Positions 26,381-38,100 of a stretch of DNA of 64,000 nucleotides are shown here, one piece after another (the first letter of the stretch is position 1; the number at the start of each line of letters is the position of its first letter). The position numbers and the translations under genes were made by a program. The stretch lies in contig JABAKD010000025.1 in assembly GCA_012845835.1 (NCBI GenBank), forward strand, positions 18,155,476 through 18,219,475, written 5' to 3'. Source of the DNA: Undaria pinnatifida (Eukaryota; Sar; Phaeophyceae; Laminariales; Alariaceae). Under the pieces are notes generated by a model. That model saw nothing but the letters and a program-made list of their open reading frames with translations, was not told where the DNA came from and did not search any database.

Positions 26381-26603
26381 ACTATATACGTACTCACGCC
26401 AAAGCTGTGAATATGATTAACAAATAAAACGCGACAAAGTGGATAGAATATCCACCATGTGCAGCACGTACTCCCAACCACTCTCCCATCATCACGCATA
26501 GTACAATGCCCTACGCAGCAGTCACATAATACGGCAAAACCGTGCACGAATGGTTAGTACACGGGAATTGGACTCGCGATGTCGCTCTACGACGATTCCG
26601 TGA

Positions 26604-26937
26604 CACTCAAAATGGTCACGTGACACTGCTCATAAAACTGTGAAAACGAGAACCAACAAAAAGCATAACAACTACAAAAGAAACGACCGTAGTCAAGACC
26701 GTTTTTTTTACTCTGAAGCGTGCATGAGGTTGCAATCGAGCCGATTCTTCTCGGAATGAACCTGGGGCAGTGTATGGCGTTGATGCTTTCAGTATCTATC
26801 GACGTATTTTCGCCACAAACAGCAGTTAGAGGCCACAGAAAGTTTCGTATTTTAAGCGCATGAGGTAGCACTCGAGCGGGGTCTTCTCGGAATGGACTTC
26901 GGGCAGTGTCATGACGTTGGTGATTTCAGTTTCTGAA
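26604..26937 (-). pseudogene. candidate exon present in two diverged tandem copies
   Basis: On the minus strand a strong acceptor (CTTCCTTTTTCAG) at about 26937 is followed by a frame of 37 codons reading ETEITNVMTLPEVHSEKTP and ending LKYETFCGL, then a stop at 26826. The next copy downstream (about 26800-26720) aligns base by base (GATACTGAAAGCATCAACGCC..GAGAAGAATCGGCTCG) but is frameshifted. The protein family is not recognised. The acceptor and in-frame end make a former exon plausible. Confidence 0.3.
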
Positions 26938-27032
26938 AAAGGAAGCCACGGGAAGACAGTCAAAGGAACCCCTCTCTTAACGACGACAGGACACCAAAGA
27001 CTTTGATTTTCTGAACCGAACCCCCCCGATAA

Positions 27033-27823
27033 GGCCATTTCTTATACAGTCGGATTTTGTCAGTCGAAAACGGCCGTTTTCGACTGAAGCCCAAATCGAG
27101 CTTCTTATACAGTCGAAAAAGGGCTTTTTCGACTCAACTTTTTTCGACTGAGTTTTCCGACTGGGGGATCCAGTCGAAAAACTTGTCTTTTTCGACTGGA
27201 TCTGTCAGTCGAAAAACTCAGTCGAAAAAGTTTTTCACCTGTTTTTCTAACCCATCGCATCGCTCATCCCACCACAAAACACACACCCACACGCCCACAC
27301 ACCCATACCAGGTACCACACAGCAGTATCATACGACAGCGCCGACGCTGCCTTGGCTATCACTGCTGTTGCTTCTCGCCGCAAGTCAGCGTGGTGCACTC
27401 CTAGCTCCGCTCGCCAGCAGCGTGTATCACACGACAGCAGTAGCGCGCGTTATCGATGCCATTTTGCCAACAACGGCTACGCCTGCTGTAGGTTTGGCGG
27501 CTCTCGGCTGAGTGCAACGCCACGAACGTAGCCTTGGCGGCTTTCGGCTAAGCCGAACGCCACCAACCCGCTTGGACGAAGGTTCGTCGCGCGTGAAGCA
27601 TGCGTTGCTCGCGCAGAACGCGCGAAGCACAGAGCTGCCAACCGATTTTCGAGCGCCATACAGCAGTACTCTCTCACACCAACCGCCTCTAGAAAGAGCA
27701 CAAAAACTATGAAATCGACTCGACTGACGATAAGAAGAAGGACCAGAAGAATCCAGTCGAAAAAAAGTCCAGTCGAAAAGGGCCGTTTTCGACTGGCGGA
27801 ATCCGACTGTATAAGAAATGGCC
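27033..27823 (+). mobile_element. MITE with TAA target duplication (copy 1)
   Basis: This 791-bp element starts GGCCATTTCTTATACAGTCGG and ends with its inverse; the terminal inverted repeat is about 43 bp with one 4-bp mismatch block. TAA flanks both ends (27030-27032 and 27824-27826). The ends are filled with many alternately oriented CAGTCGAAAA and TTTTCGACTG words that can form nested hairpins. The middle (about 27260-27690) has no transposase motif. Three-base TAA duplications are typical of PIF/Harbinger-type transposons, so a non-autonomous relative of that superfamily is likely. Confidence 0.85.
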
Positions 27824-28309
27824 TAAGAGACTATTGAACGCGACAGGAAGAATATAATTTTTTGTCATATCGTGAGGCTTGACAACAAGTCAATGTTTTT
27901 GTGCTCGTGCGGCTTGGCGACTACGATGACAGTACTCCGGCGCAGCAAATCGTCCAAAGAAACGAAAACGACCAAAATGTAACTTTTGGCAAACGATCAG
28001 GAAAAACAAAGTTCAAGTTTCGAACAGCAGTGGCACCACGACGAAACTTTTGTTTGATGAAGACCGTTCTAAGGGGTGATTTTGGTGTTACTGTTTGATG
28101 AAGACCGCTCAAGGGGGTGATTCTGACGCTATTAACTTGGTTTCAGTGACTCGTAGGTTATCTAGGATTTATTACAGGAATGCAACCTAAAGAACCGAAA
28201 TAATGGTAAATGCTGCGCTGTGAGCGACCGAGAAGCCAAAACATTATTGTAGTAATATTTACCAGGTATATGTTTTTGGGTCATTTATTTTATTCTCGCC
28301 GACTGTGTT
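27824..28309. other. gene-free stretch
   Basis: A small duplication GTTTGATGAAGACCG..CT(A)AGGGGGTGATT occurs at 28047 and 28092. No gene recognised. Confidence 0.3.
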
Positions 28310-28324
28310 ACAGGGATCTCCGTG

Positions 28325-28865
28325 GCTCTCGTGACTATGTGGTCTAGCGGATAGTGGTATATAACTAACAAGCCTGTGCCGTGGGTTCGAATACTACCGA
28401 CTTCATATTCGTCATTTTAATAACTAACAAGCGTGTGCGGTGGGTTCGAATACTACCGACTTCATATTCGTAATTTTTGGGCGTGCGCGCTGAAGACATT
28501 GTGGTGACGCTGTAGTCTAGTGTATAGTGTTACTGTATATGACTAACATGCCTGCGTCGTGGGTTCGAATCCCACCGGCTTCGTATTTGTTATTTTCAAG
28601 CGTGCGCGCTGGAAATATTATGAGTAGTTGTGGTAGTGTATTCCTGGACGCTAGCACGTAGCGAGGGGAGAGCCCCGGAGATCCCTAAGAAAATTCGGTG
28701 AGAATCAATGAACGAACTCGAAAATATATATGTGTTGGTTATATACCACTACCCGCTGAGCTACTCAGTCGCCTTGAAAATATGTATGTTGTTGGTTACA
28801 TAGCGCTACCCGCTGTAGCGCTACCCGCTGAGCGCTCAGCGGGTAGTGCTATATAACCAACAGTG
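28325..28865. repeat. cluster of tRNA-like fragments
   Basis: Three plus-strand segments carry GTCTAG..ATAGTG (A-box-like) and/or GTGGGTTCGAAT (B-box-like): about 28340-28410, 28422-28480 and 28505-28585. The third has a perfect T-arm, GTGGG TTCGAAT CCCAC. Further on, pieces resembling tRNA 5' halves lie inverted and direct at 28735-28865 (minus-strand GTAGCTCAGCGGGTAGTGG; plus-strand GCTCAGCGGGTAGTGC). No segment has a pairing acceptor stem with a full cloverleaf, so they are tRNA-derived repeats or decayed tRNA genes, not called as tRNAs. Confidence 0.5.
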
Positions 28866-30309
28866 CCCGACTGATTTCCCAACCTGTTCCCCGATCCCGT
28901 CCCGTCCCACCAAAAATTCATGCACTCTCATCCCGTCCCGTCAACCAAATTGCTCCCCACCTTCTCGGCCCATTCCCGTCCCGCGGTAAACAAACGGGAA
29001 CCTTTTCATCCCTCGGGAAGACCCCAAAAAATTCGCCCGCGGCGGGCGAGAACGTCCCATCCCGCACCGCGCGTGCCCCTCATATATATATATGATGCTC
29101 GACTGCTCTATTTCATATCAGGTACCAGGCACCTGATACTATGCAGCAGGTACCAGGCACCCGCTACTATATGCCAGGTATACGTTAGTAGCAGCCGCAT
29201 GTACTTGTATTTGATCTTGTGGATGCCTCGCGAAGTTGCTTGCCCAACGTCTTCTCCTGCGAACAACGCATTGCTTGCTGCGTGACTCTGCACTCGGCAT
29301 TTATTCACGAGTCTCTACGTGCCATCGCGCGGTGGTGTGCACTCTGTCGCGGTCGGACTACAGTAGGTGCTTAAGGGAACAACGCGTGGCGTCTGATTGG
29401 CTGAGTTTGGACAAACAGTTGAACGTTGACAGCAAAAACAGATTGTAGACAGATCAACAAAATGTGGACAGTGGCATTGTCCGAAACACGGGTACTCGTG
29501 GGAATTTATCCGAACACACAGGTACTGGTGGTACCTGGTTCGTACGTCAAATACGCATTTGCAGCCGCGAGGGGATGGGTGAGAATACCAAGATGTCCTT
29601 TGCTATTTTTTGGGGGGGCAACAATCTCCTCGTGCATCAGCTGAAGTTGAAAGGTAGCCTTAGCGCATCGGAATACACTTGATCTATGCCTTGGTATGAG
29701 GCTCAAGGCGTTTTCTCTCTTGTCAGACTGACCCCTCTGCTACCTATATGACCGCGAAGAAAAATCAGCTCAAGGGACAATTACGACAATCTAATAGGCA
29801 AACATGTTGAGTCACAAGACTGGGGCCGATACTGAGGATATTCCTCGGTGCGGCGAGGGTATCCATACCACGGCTCGCTGGCATGCACATTCTGCATCGG
29901 TTTCGTGTTGGCAAGTCCGCGTTCATCGCAGTATGATCTTATCGATAGCTATGAATACGAGGGGACAGTGTACATACATGTTCGAGGTGAAGGAGTTGGT
30001 CAGATCCCCTTGTTATTTTCGTCTTTCAAGCGTGAACGAACCCGACAAAACCATCCACCCACAAACCATCCGCCATGTGTATGAATTTTATACTACAGCA
30101 GTAGAGTAGAAAGTACAATGAGAAACACATGTATTGGATTTTACTCAAAATTCGCTACCTTAAGTACCAAAGTACCCTACTACTGCTTTAATAAGGTTGA
30201 CCAAACCGGTACCCTACCACTACCTAATGAGCGGTTACTCGTACATGAAAGTGTTCAGATAATTATTGGTGTGTTAATTGGTCATGCATAATAGGTAACG
30301 TAGCACATC
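28866..30309. other. gene-free stretch
   Basis: CCCGTCCCG-rich DNA lies at 28880-29060, a TATATATATA run near 29083, and CAGGTACCAGGCACC direct repeats at 29118-29165. Frames of up to 121 codons have no family resemblance. Confidence 0.35.
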
Positions 30310-30440
30310 ATCTTATATTGGGTTTTGATTTATGAAACTTACTAAAAACGGGCGATCGATGTAGTACGCAGCTTGCAAAGATGAGTATCGACCCTAAATT
30401 CGTCGAACTCACAGCTGGCTTCGTTATGATAATTATATCA
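30310..30440 (-). repeat. dispersed repeat family B
   Basis: On the minus strand: CAGCTGTGAGTTCGACGAAT, TTAGGGTCGATACTCATCTTTGC, CGATCGCCCGTTTTTAGTAAG, then ATAAATCAAAACCC, in the same order as 36545-36665. Confidence 0.65.
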
Positions 30441-30839
30441 AGTAAGTTCCTGTGAGCTCGTCCGTCCAGATAGACCAAGTGTGCTGAACAGGTGTCATCA
30501 CTGGTAGGAAGACAGAGTCAAGGTGGCAAACCGGCAGTCTCGTATGATCTTGAAAATCCGGTTGTAGCTACAGACGATTACTACCCTAGGTAGCTCGAAC
30601 GCTGTCTGAGAGAGAATTGATTAAACCGTCGACCAATAAACAACGCGCGGTCTTTAACACCTTTTCAACTGGAGACCCTTTTGGGGGACAGTTTTACTTA
30701 ATTTTAGTGCCAGGTATAACAAGGAGGGATTTGGGGGCTCTAAAAGGGTTAAGACAAGTTTGCTCTCGGCGCTTTGTTTTTTTTTTTGTGTTCATGAAGT
30801 CGATCCCATGCTCTGCGCAGGTGAGTAGACGTCCGCCAA

Positions 30840-31574
30840 ATGCGTTCTCCGGCGGCTCTCCGCAACCTGTCGGGCCAGCTCAGCGTTGCGACTCGGTCAC
30901 CATGGGTATGGGTTGTCAACGGGGTGGACCCGGCCTCCGCCCTCCATGCACCAAGCACTCGTGGATCTTTGCGCGCAGAATACGTGAAGCCTGCTTCCTT
31001 GAATCATGAGCTACCCACAGCTGGCCGGCCGGAGCTGGCATTCGCCGGACGATCGAACGCTGGTAAATCAACGCTGGTTGGAGAGCTTTTGGGGGACCCC
31101 ACGCTGGTCAGGACATCGAAGGCAGCAGGGTGCACAAAGACCATAAACTTTTTTGCGTTGCGAGATAGTAGCGGTGTATCGCAATCCTACCTTGTAGATC
31201 TTCCGGGATACGGATTTGCGCGGCAAAATAAGCGAGCTGTTCGTCAGTGGACCAGTGCTGTCAACGGCTATTTGGAAGGGCGAGAGCGCGCGGTGTTGCA
31301 ACGGACATTTGTGCTAGTGGACAGCCGGCATGGCATTCAGCCTGGGGACGAGCATATGCTGTCAATTTTGGATAGTGCGGGCATTCCAAACCAAGTGGTT
31401 TTGACGAAAGTAGACAAGGTAACTCCTCACGGCCTTCTACAGTCGGTTGAAAGCGTGTGCCGGGCTGTCTTGATTCACCCGGCAAGCATACCAGTCGTGC
31501 ACGCTATATCAGCTCACAAGGGCCTAGGCATGGCGGAGCTCGGCAGCACAATATGGGATCTCGGAGGCAATTGA
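30840..31574 (+). CDS. engB: EngB/YihA-type GTP-binding protein, organelle-targeted
   Basis: The 244-residue product is a member of the EngB (YihA/YsxC, GTPBP8) branch of TRAFAC GTPases, which assists large ribosomal subunit assembly in bacteria and organelles. All G motifs are visible: G1 GRSNAGKS (residues 70-77), a GCTKTINFF switch I (97-105), G3 DLPGYGFA (120-127), G4 TKVDK (189-193) and G5 ISAHKGLG (223-230). About 60 residues precede the domain and are Arg-, Ser- and Ala-rich without acidic residues at the start, which fits a mitochondrial or plastid presequence. The frame is uninterrupted, in contrast to the other genes here. The start at the first in-frame ATG is the simplest choice; an upstream exon cannot be excluded. 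It converges on PGK, whose stop is 540 bp away. Confidence 0.92.
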   Translation: MRSPAALRNLSGQLSVATRSPWVWVVNGVDPASALHAPSTRGSLRAEYVKPASLNHELPTAGRPELAFAGRSNAGKSTLVGELLGDPTLVRTSKAAGCTKTINFFALRDSSGVSQSYLVDLPGYGFARQNKRAVRQWTSAVNGYLEGRERAVLQRTFVLVDSRHGIQPGDEHMLSILDSAGIPNQVVLTKVDKVTPHGLLQSVESVCRAVLIHPASIPVVHAISAHKGLGMAELGSTIWDLGGN

Positions 31575-32114
31575 ATTATAAGTTACTACAAAAAATATGT
31601 CGGCAATAGTTGAACTTGAACTCTGAAAACTATCTTTGTCATAAGGTACCCTATCGGTGTGCCCAGCCCCCTACGTAAATACTAAATACGATATTTTTCA
31701 CGATTTGAACAGACAAACCAGATAATACGCCCAGATTTTCCGAGCATGATCGTACAGCAGAATATGAAATTGATGCCTCGTGGGAAAACCTATTTTATAA
31801 ATATTTCAAGGACGTCAGCCGCGAGTTCGACGAATTTCGGGTCAATACTATTTTGTGTGTGCGCGCGAGATGAGCAATAAACAATCTCAGGTAAACTGTA
31901 CGTACATGCCAACTCGATATTCCGGGGAAACTGACAAAAATGGCAAAACTTGCACGACGTGCAAAATACTCCAAACCGCCAGAAATAATGCAAACGAGAA
32001 ACCGAGATTGGTTGTGCGCCAATCGCGCGTTCTCACTGGAGAACGTAAATTTGGAAAACGATTTACGTTCTCCAACAGGGCTTTAAAAACCACTCATCAT
32101 AATTGGAACTTTGT
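31575..32114. other. intergenic region between convergent EngB and PGK
   Basis: It holds both 3' ends, a short piece of dispersed family B near 31795-31850 and a perfect hairpin at 32038-32073. No gene seen. Confidence 0.6.
32038..32073 (-). other. perfect 13-bp hairpin in the PGK 3' region
   Basis: GGAGAACGTAAAT and its exact complement are separated by a 10-base loop. The hairpin starts about 40 bases after the PGK stop codon on the minus strand, so it would probably be in the 3' UTR. Function unknown. Confidence 0.6.
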
Positions 32115-35100
32115 CTATGCATCGTCTAGAGCTGCAATACCAGGCAATTCTTTGCCTTCAAGAAGTTCTAAGCTAGCCCCGCCGCCTGTGGAAATGTGAC
32201 TGATTTGACTAGCAACGCCGGCTCTTTCTACCGCTGCAACACAGTCGCCCCCTCCGACTATCGTGGTACCACCAGCAGCTGTGCGAGCAGCCAAGGCTTT
32301 CGCAAGTTCATTTGTTCCGTTCGCGAACTTATCCCATTCGAACACTCCCAGCGGTCCGTTCCAGACGATGGTTTGAGCCATTGATATCTCCTGCTTGAAC
32401 TCGTCCACCGCGTCCGGACCAATGTCGAGGCCCATCCAGCCGTCGGGAATCTCGCTGGCAGAAACCTGAGAGGTGCAGCAAGTTAGCAACTTCAACTCTT
32501 AGCACTGCTGTTTTCCTGCCGGTCATGCCTAGTTCCTTTGTATCCTGTACGTTACAGTCTCAACGCGTACATAAGACCCGTGATTGCGTGCGAAGTCAGT
32601 AGTATGCCCCATGGCACGATATCACGCATGCTATGATAGGGATAGCATTTTGTGACAGAAAAATCTATGGCTATCATGTGTTTTGCAACATCCTTATTTT
32701 GATGCATGGGCCATGAGATTGTTTGCCAGGGTTCCCTCATATTTTTCTACAAAGTCAGTTGGTCAGTTTTGTGGTGGGATACAAAGCTCCTCAACTCAGG
32801 AGCCTGAAAAAATGTAGGTGAACCCCTGTGGTACCACGCGTCATAGGCAAGATGCCCTTGCATTACAGTCTCATTTTTCTCACTGTTTTAGCGGCAGCAT
32901 CTGCGGCGAACTTGTCAGCGACAACGACGTCCTTGGGAAGCAAGAGTTTCACTCCCCTCTCCTCGGCCTTCTTGATCAGTCCTCTCGCCAAATCGACGAA
33001 GTCTTCCTCAACCAGGGAAGCACCGGTTGACATTCCCATAGCGCGGTAGAACGTGAAGATCATGCCGCCACCGAGAAGAATGCTGTCGCACTTGTCCAGT
33101 AATGATTCCAGAACTGGAATCTGCAGCGGCACGGCGGAGACTCAAGTCACGGCGATTGCAGGATATAAATAACTACAGAAGTTACACAAAAATAAACAGA
33201 CACCTCAGCTGTGAGATCGAGGATTTCGTCGAAACTCATCTTTGCAAGCTGTGACAGCTACTCCAATCGCGCGTGCTACGGGTTGTGTATGTCCTCAAGA
33301 TTGAAAGAGGTCAGAACGACAGCATACCTCAACACTAAAAAACAAAATGCGACTCTACCGCACCTTCGTGGAGACCTTGGCTCCCCCGATCATAGCGATG
33401 AACGGTCGGGAAGGACTGTCCATAGCGCCCTTAAGATAGTCAAGCTCCTTCTCCATCAGAAAGCCTGCCACGTTGTGGTCCATGAACTTAGTCACTCCGA
33501 CTGTGGACGCGTGCGAGCGATGAGCAGCTCCAAACGCATCGTTGACGAAGATTTTAGCGTGCGCCGCTAACTGAAGGGCCGGGAAAGAAGCAAACCGGCA
33601 CACAACAGTACGTTGGTTATAGTGCACGCGAATAACCTATATGGCATGATTTTGTGCTATAGGCCGCTGGCGTCTGGGCGTATAACACATGCGTGTGTCC
33701 GTTTGAACGCTAGCTTGAATCGATAAATGCATACCAGGTAACAGGCATGATACAGTACAGAAACGGTCGAGGCCAATCATGCACATTCTGTGAATCACAA
33801 ATAGCATTTTGAGACAACATGTTGACTGCGACTATAAAACCTTCCTTATCCAATCCAAGCTTGAGCAATATATGCGCGTAATGGTCGGCTGCGCGCACGG
33901 CAGAAATCTTGATACACAAAACACAAAAAACAGGGGCACCGCTGTTAACGTTTTCGTTCGTACGAACCTTCAACAAGGGTGGAATTCGCACATTGCTGTT
34001 GCAAGATTTGCTCACCTGCTCTGCGAAGGCAGGGTCGTTCTTGGTCTCCCCCTTGTGGAACCGAACATTTTCCAGTAACAGCACGCACTGTGCTGCTGTA
34101 ACCTGAGCAACGTCGCAGAAGAACGCAGGGAATGTCGAATTTCATTAAATTAATGCTGGAGGCACAGCCCGCTAACCACAGGCAATCGTATTTCCTGGTC
34201 ACAGACGACAAAAAAAGCAACGAACCAACAAATCAATATTGGGGATGACAGAGGGTGTACGTGCTCCGTAGGCGGGGCATTGCATCGCAGGCGAGTTAGC
34301 ATAGAATACAATTCCTAATCTTATCAATAGAGCTTGCCATAAATCCTCGGGATCCTAAATAGCATGACACTTGTGGCATCGCGGCTTTTGTTAGCTAAAG
34401 ACAGTTGGTGCGTGACGACGGAGCCAACTGTCATCACCCATGTGAGAAGGAGAAGCAAGCAGGCGCAAGCTCTTGAGGCTCAGCTCGACCCAAACATCAA
34501 ACGTTCATACTCGTAATCAGTAGCCCATACAGCAGCATACATTTTGCGAGTCGATGCATTTTGGTTCATCACGAAGCTTCAGAAACTTTGTCCCGACAAC
34601 AGAGTCTAGTCATGGCCAACTTGTAGACCCTTTCAAAGCCTCTAATGACGTCTCCGTAATCTAGCACCATCGCCGGGAGTTTCCCCCCCCCCCTCCCCGC
34701 GTATTTGAAGCTATAGCTTTCGGAGTAGGCCCATTTATCCCTGATCCCCGTTATTTTCTTTCGGTTCAAAAATGATCCGAAGGTTTAGGTTTTGGGCTTG
34801 ACAAGAAGAGGGTGAGTTTCAAGAACATCAGCCATCATAGGCTCCGAGCCTGGCAGGCCGAGCGGAATCTCGTAGTCTTCGTGAGGCAGAACGAGTTGTT
34901 GTGGGTATCAACTAGAGATGCGTAGCTCGAGTTCGGTGATCACCAAAGTGAGACGGAGAAAATATACAAAAACTAGCCTGGCTTAAACGTTTTCAGGTCA
35001 CGGATAGGCTGCCTTCAAGAGAAGTCACACCTACTGAAGCCCCCGAAATAGAGACACGGCCTGCATATGGTGTGTGAGAGTAGCGCCACGCTGAAATCGG

Positions 35101-38100
35101 GGGTCGATGCGAGGCATAAGCGATCAAATCGATATTTTGGTGTGTGGCGGTTGGGATCTTATCTTGTTGGAAAGCCGAAATCAAGACCCGGTGTAAGCAG
35201 GATTGCTATCAAAGGGCCTTTTGATAAATCCGCAGCATCTAGAGGGTCCTGCGTTAATCCTTCTTCTGGTTGGCGTGATTAAACAACAGCTTAGGGTGTC
35301 CAAACGATAAACCCGGAAAAAACGTGTCCAAGCGCGAAAAATCAAGGATTTTATTCGACCCCGCTCCTGAAATGACCAAATGCCTGCGAACTACGTCCAA
35401 ATCATCTTCATTTGGAGACCCGTGGCTCGATGAACATCATAAAATCGGTTGAACTTCCTGCTTCTGCAATTTGGAACACGCCGAAGAATTACAATACTCT
35501 GTTACGTCGAATCACCCAAAACTTGTCCCAAAGCAATTCCAAGATTCCAGTGTATTCTCCCCCGAAAAGCGTTGTGCAGTTCTAATGGGATTAATAGTGC
35601 ATACCCGGTACAGCTGGGTACAGTAGTGTGTATATTTTTGGATATTTCGTTCGCACACCAGCTTTAAGGCCACGGGGGGACCCCATCGTCCCCTGGTCCC
35701 CGGTTTTCCGATAACTCTAACATCTAGATGTTATATCGGATTAGTAAAAAACATGGCTAGGTTAACACGCTGCGTTTAAAACTTCGGCTGGTTCGTGGCT
35801 TAGGGTTACCAAACACCAGGGTCAAGAGTGCTTCATCCACAGATGCTGTGAGTCTCTTCAGATCGGTTTTCCTCTGGTTCTCAGCATAGGTCCACACCTT
35901 GACTTTGAAGCGCTGCAGTGACCGAAATTTGGGGTACACAAAAACGAGACAAAAAACGATCCCCAACTGAACGTATGCACTTCACTACAGTAGCGGGCAG
36001 CTACAGCTTCCCACGAGCAACCACGACCCGCGAAATTGAGGGACGCTCCTGGTGGTATGACGACGTCGGGTGCGGCAGACGGCAGTCGTAGGCAGACAGA
36101 AGCGACTCACGAAATGTTTTTGAGAGCCAGCAACAACAAAAGCTCCCTAAATTGCTGAACTATTGAATTTCACGCGAGGGAGCCTAATACAATGGGTAAA
36201 CCACCGATGGAAAAACGGTATTCACCAAAAGCTTGCTGCTCGCCAGGCGGATGATAAAACTCTTGTTGTCTTTAGCAGGTCTTTGGAGAAAATATGAGGC
36301 AAGCAAGTGAGGGGTAAGAAGTTATGGAGTCCAAAAAAGGGCTGAAAACACTTGAAAAGATCTCTATTATTGGATCTTTGCGGTATTTTTGCTAAAAATT
36401 CGAAATAAGGAATCTTGTTTGCAGATACCATACTCTATTTTCAAGTGGTCTTACATGTACGCGAAATGACTCCATACGAGCTCCTAATCAAAATATTCCT
36501 GTGCGATCCCCCGTGGCCTCAATTAACTATATTTTACAAATGTATTCTAATAACGTCAGCTGTGAGTTCGAATTTAGGGTCGATACTCATCTTTGCAAGC
36601 TGTGTGTTACGCCGGTCGTCCGCTTTTAGTAAGTTTTCATGAGTCAGAACCTTGCTGCTGTTGTTCTCACATTAACTCGCATAATCAAGTTCGTGGTCAC
36701 AGGACAGGCTCCAGTCGCTCTGGAGCTGAGGAATACCCTAGGGGAAAACACAAACAACTCAAAGGTGGAACACGCATATATCACAGCTGGCGCAATTCAT
36801 GCCTCCACCAGAAACATATAACAGTGAAATCGAGAGTCAGCCTACGATGCGCCAGGTCCATACTGGTGCATACGCCTCACTACTCCCGACTGAAAAACCG
36901 ACTATACCGCTTGCCACCCAAGAAAGACTACCACGTATAAATTGCACGCAGTATCTGTCACTACGCATACGCACGACAAACGCAAGTCAATTGGAAAAAA
37001 GAAACAAAGAACAAATAATAGAAAGAGGAAAAGAAAGAAAAGAAAGACAAGAAAAGCAAGAAAAGGCAAGACAAGAAGAGGAAGCAAGGAAAGGAAAAGA
37101 GAAAAAAATGTCATACTAGCAGACCCTAGGAACTGACTAAAGACGGCATTGGGCTCATAGAGGGTATCAAGTGCATCATCAATGGCACTGGGGAGAGAAC
37201 GCAACATGGCGAAGAAGTTAGGGCAGTATTACGCTATCTTGTGACGGCCATTGGAAGGCCCACAACTTTCAAGATGATGATGGCCAAACCCAGACTACAG
37301 TCTCTTGGGCATGACGTTCCCCCTTCCTCCCTCCCCCTCTTTCCCCCCCCTCCCCTTCCCCCTCCCCCCGGCCGCTTAGAGATGCCGATGGTGGATGGCG
37401 CTGCTGCAGCCTTTGCGCGTCGCTCTGCAGATTTGCGTCTCTCCGTTTCATGCCAATTCCGCATGAACAACTCGTCTCCCTTCTCTACTCGTCGAAACCA
37501 TCTTCCAGCCTTCTGAGCAGCCTTTCGCCACCCTTCGAATTTCATTCCGAAGAACGACATATCCTCCTTCAGATGAGCCATCCAGTCTTATCTTGCCCCC
37601 CTGAGTAGCCCCTACCCCCAACAAGCTCCCCGAACATCACCCTCTGTGGAAGACGCTCCTCCTCCATACGTGCTACGAATCCCTCATACAATGTCCTCCG
37701 TTTGCGCACTATCGCCTCTCTGCTCTCGGAAGCTGTCTTGGCAAGCGCGTCAGCGTACGATAGGGTGCGGTCGTCGCGCTTCCGTGTCCGCCATCCAAGG
37801 CATCGGAGGAGCATGGAGTGGTGAACCTGTTGTAGCCTGTCATAGTCAGGCTTCTTCGGGCTCCACGTCATGCAACCGTAAAGAAGTGTCTCGACCACCT
37901 CAGCTTTCAGCAACCGCACCTTCAACCGTAAGCGCACACCCGAGCGATCATAGATTTCCATCTTGTACCGCTGGAAGCACGCCCAGGCCCTCTGAAGACG
38001 CCGTGTTATTTCAATGCTAAGGTCTCTGTCTGCGGTGATAGCCCCGCCCAAGTACACAAACTCGATTGTTTGTATACCTGGCCGGCTGCATTAATTGTGA

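Noticed and set aside
25912-26547. 211-codon minus-strand frame
   Set aside because: The composition is Cys/Ser/hydrophobic without motif, and the plus strand of the same block reads more like protein; neither is convincing.
28505-28585. A tRNA gene
   Set aside because: It has a perfect T-arm and B box, but the acceptor strands do not pair and the anticodon arm is unclear. Recorded as tRNA-like.
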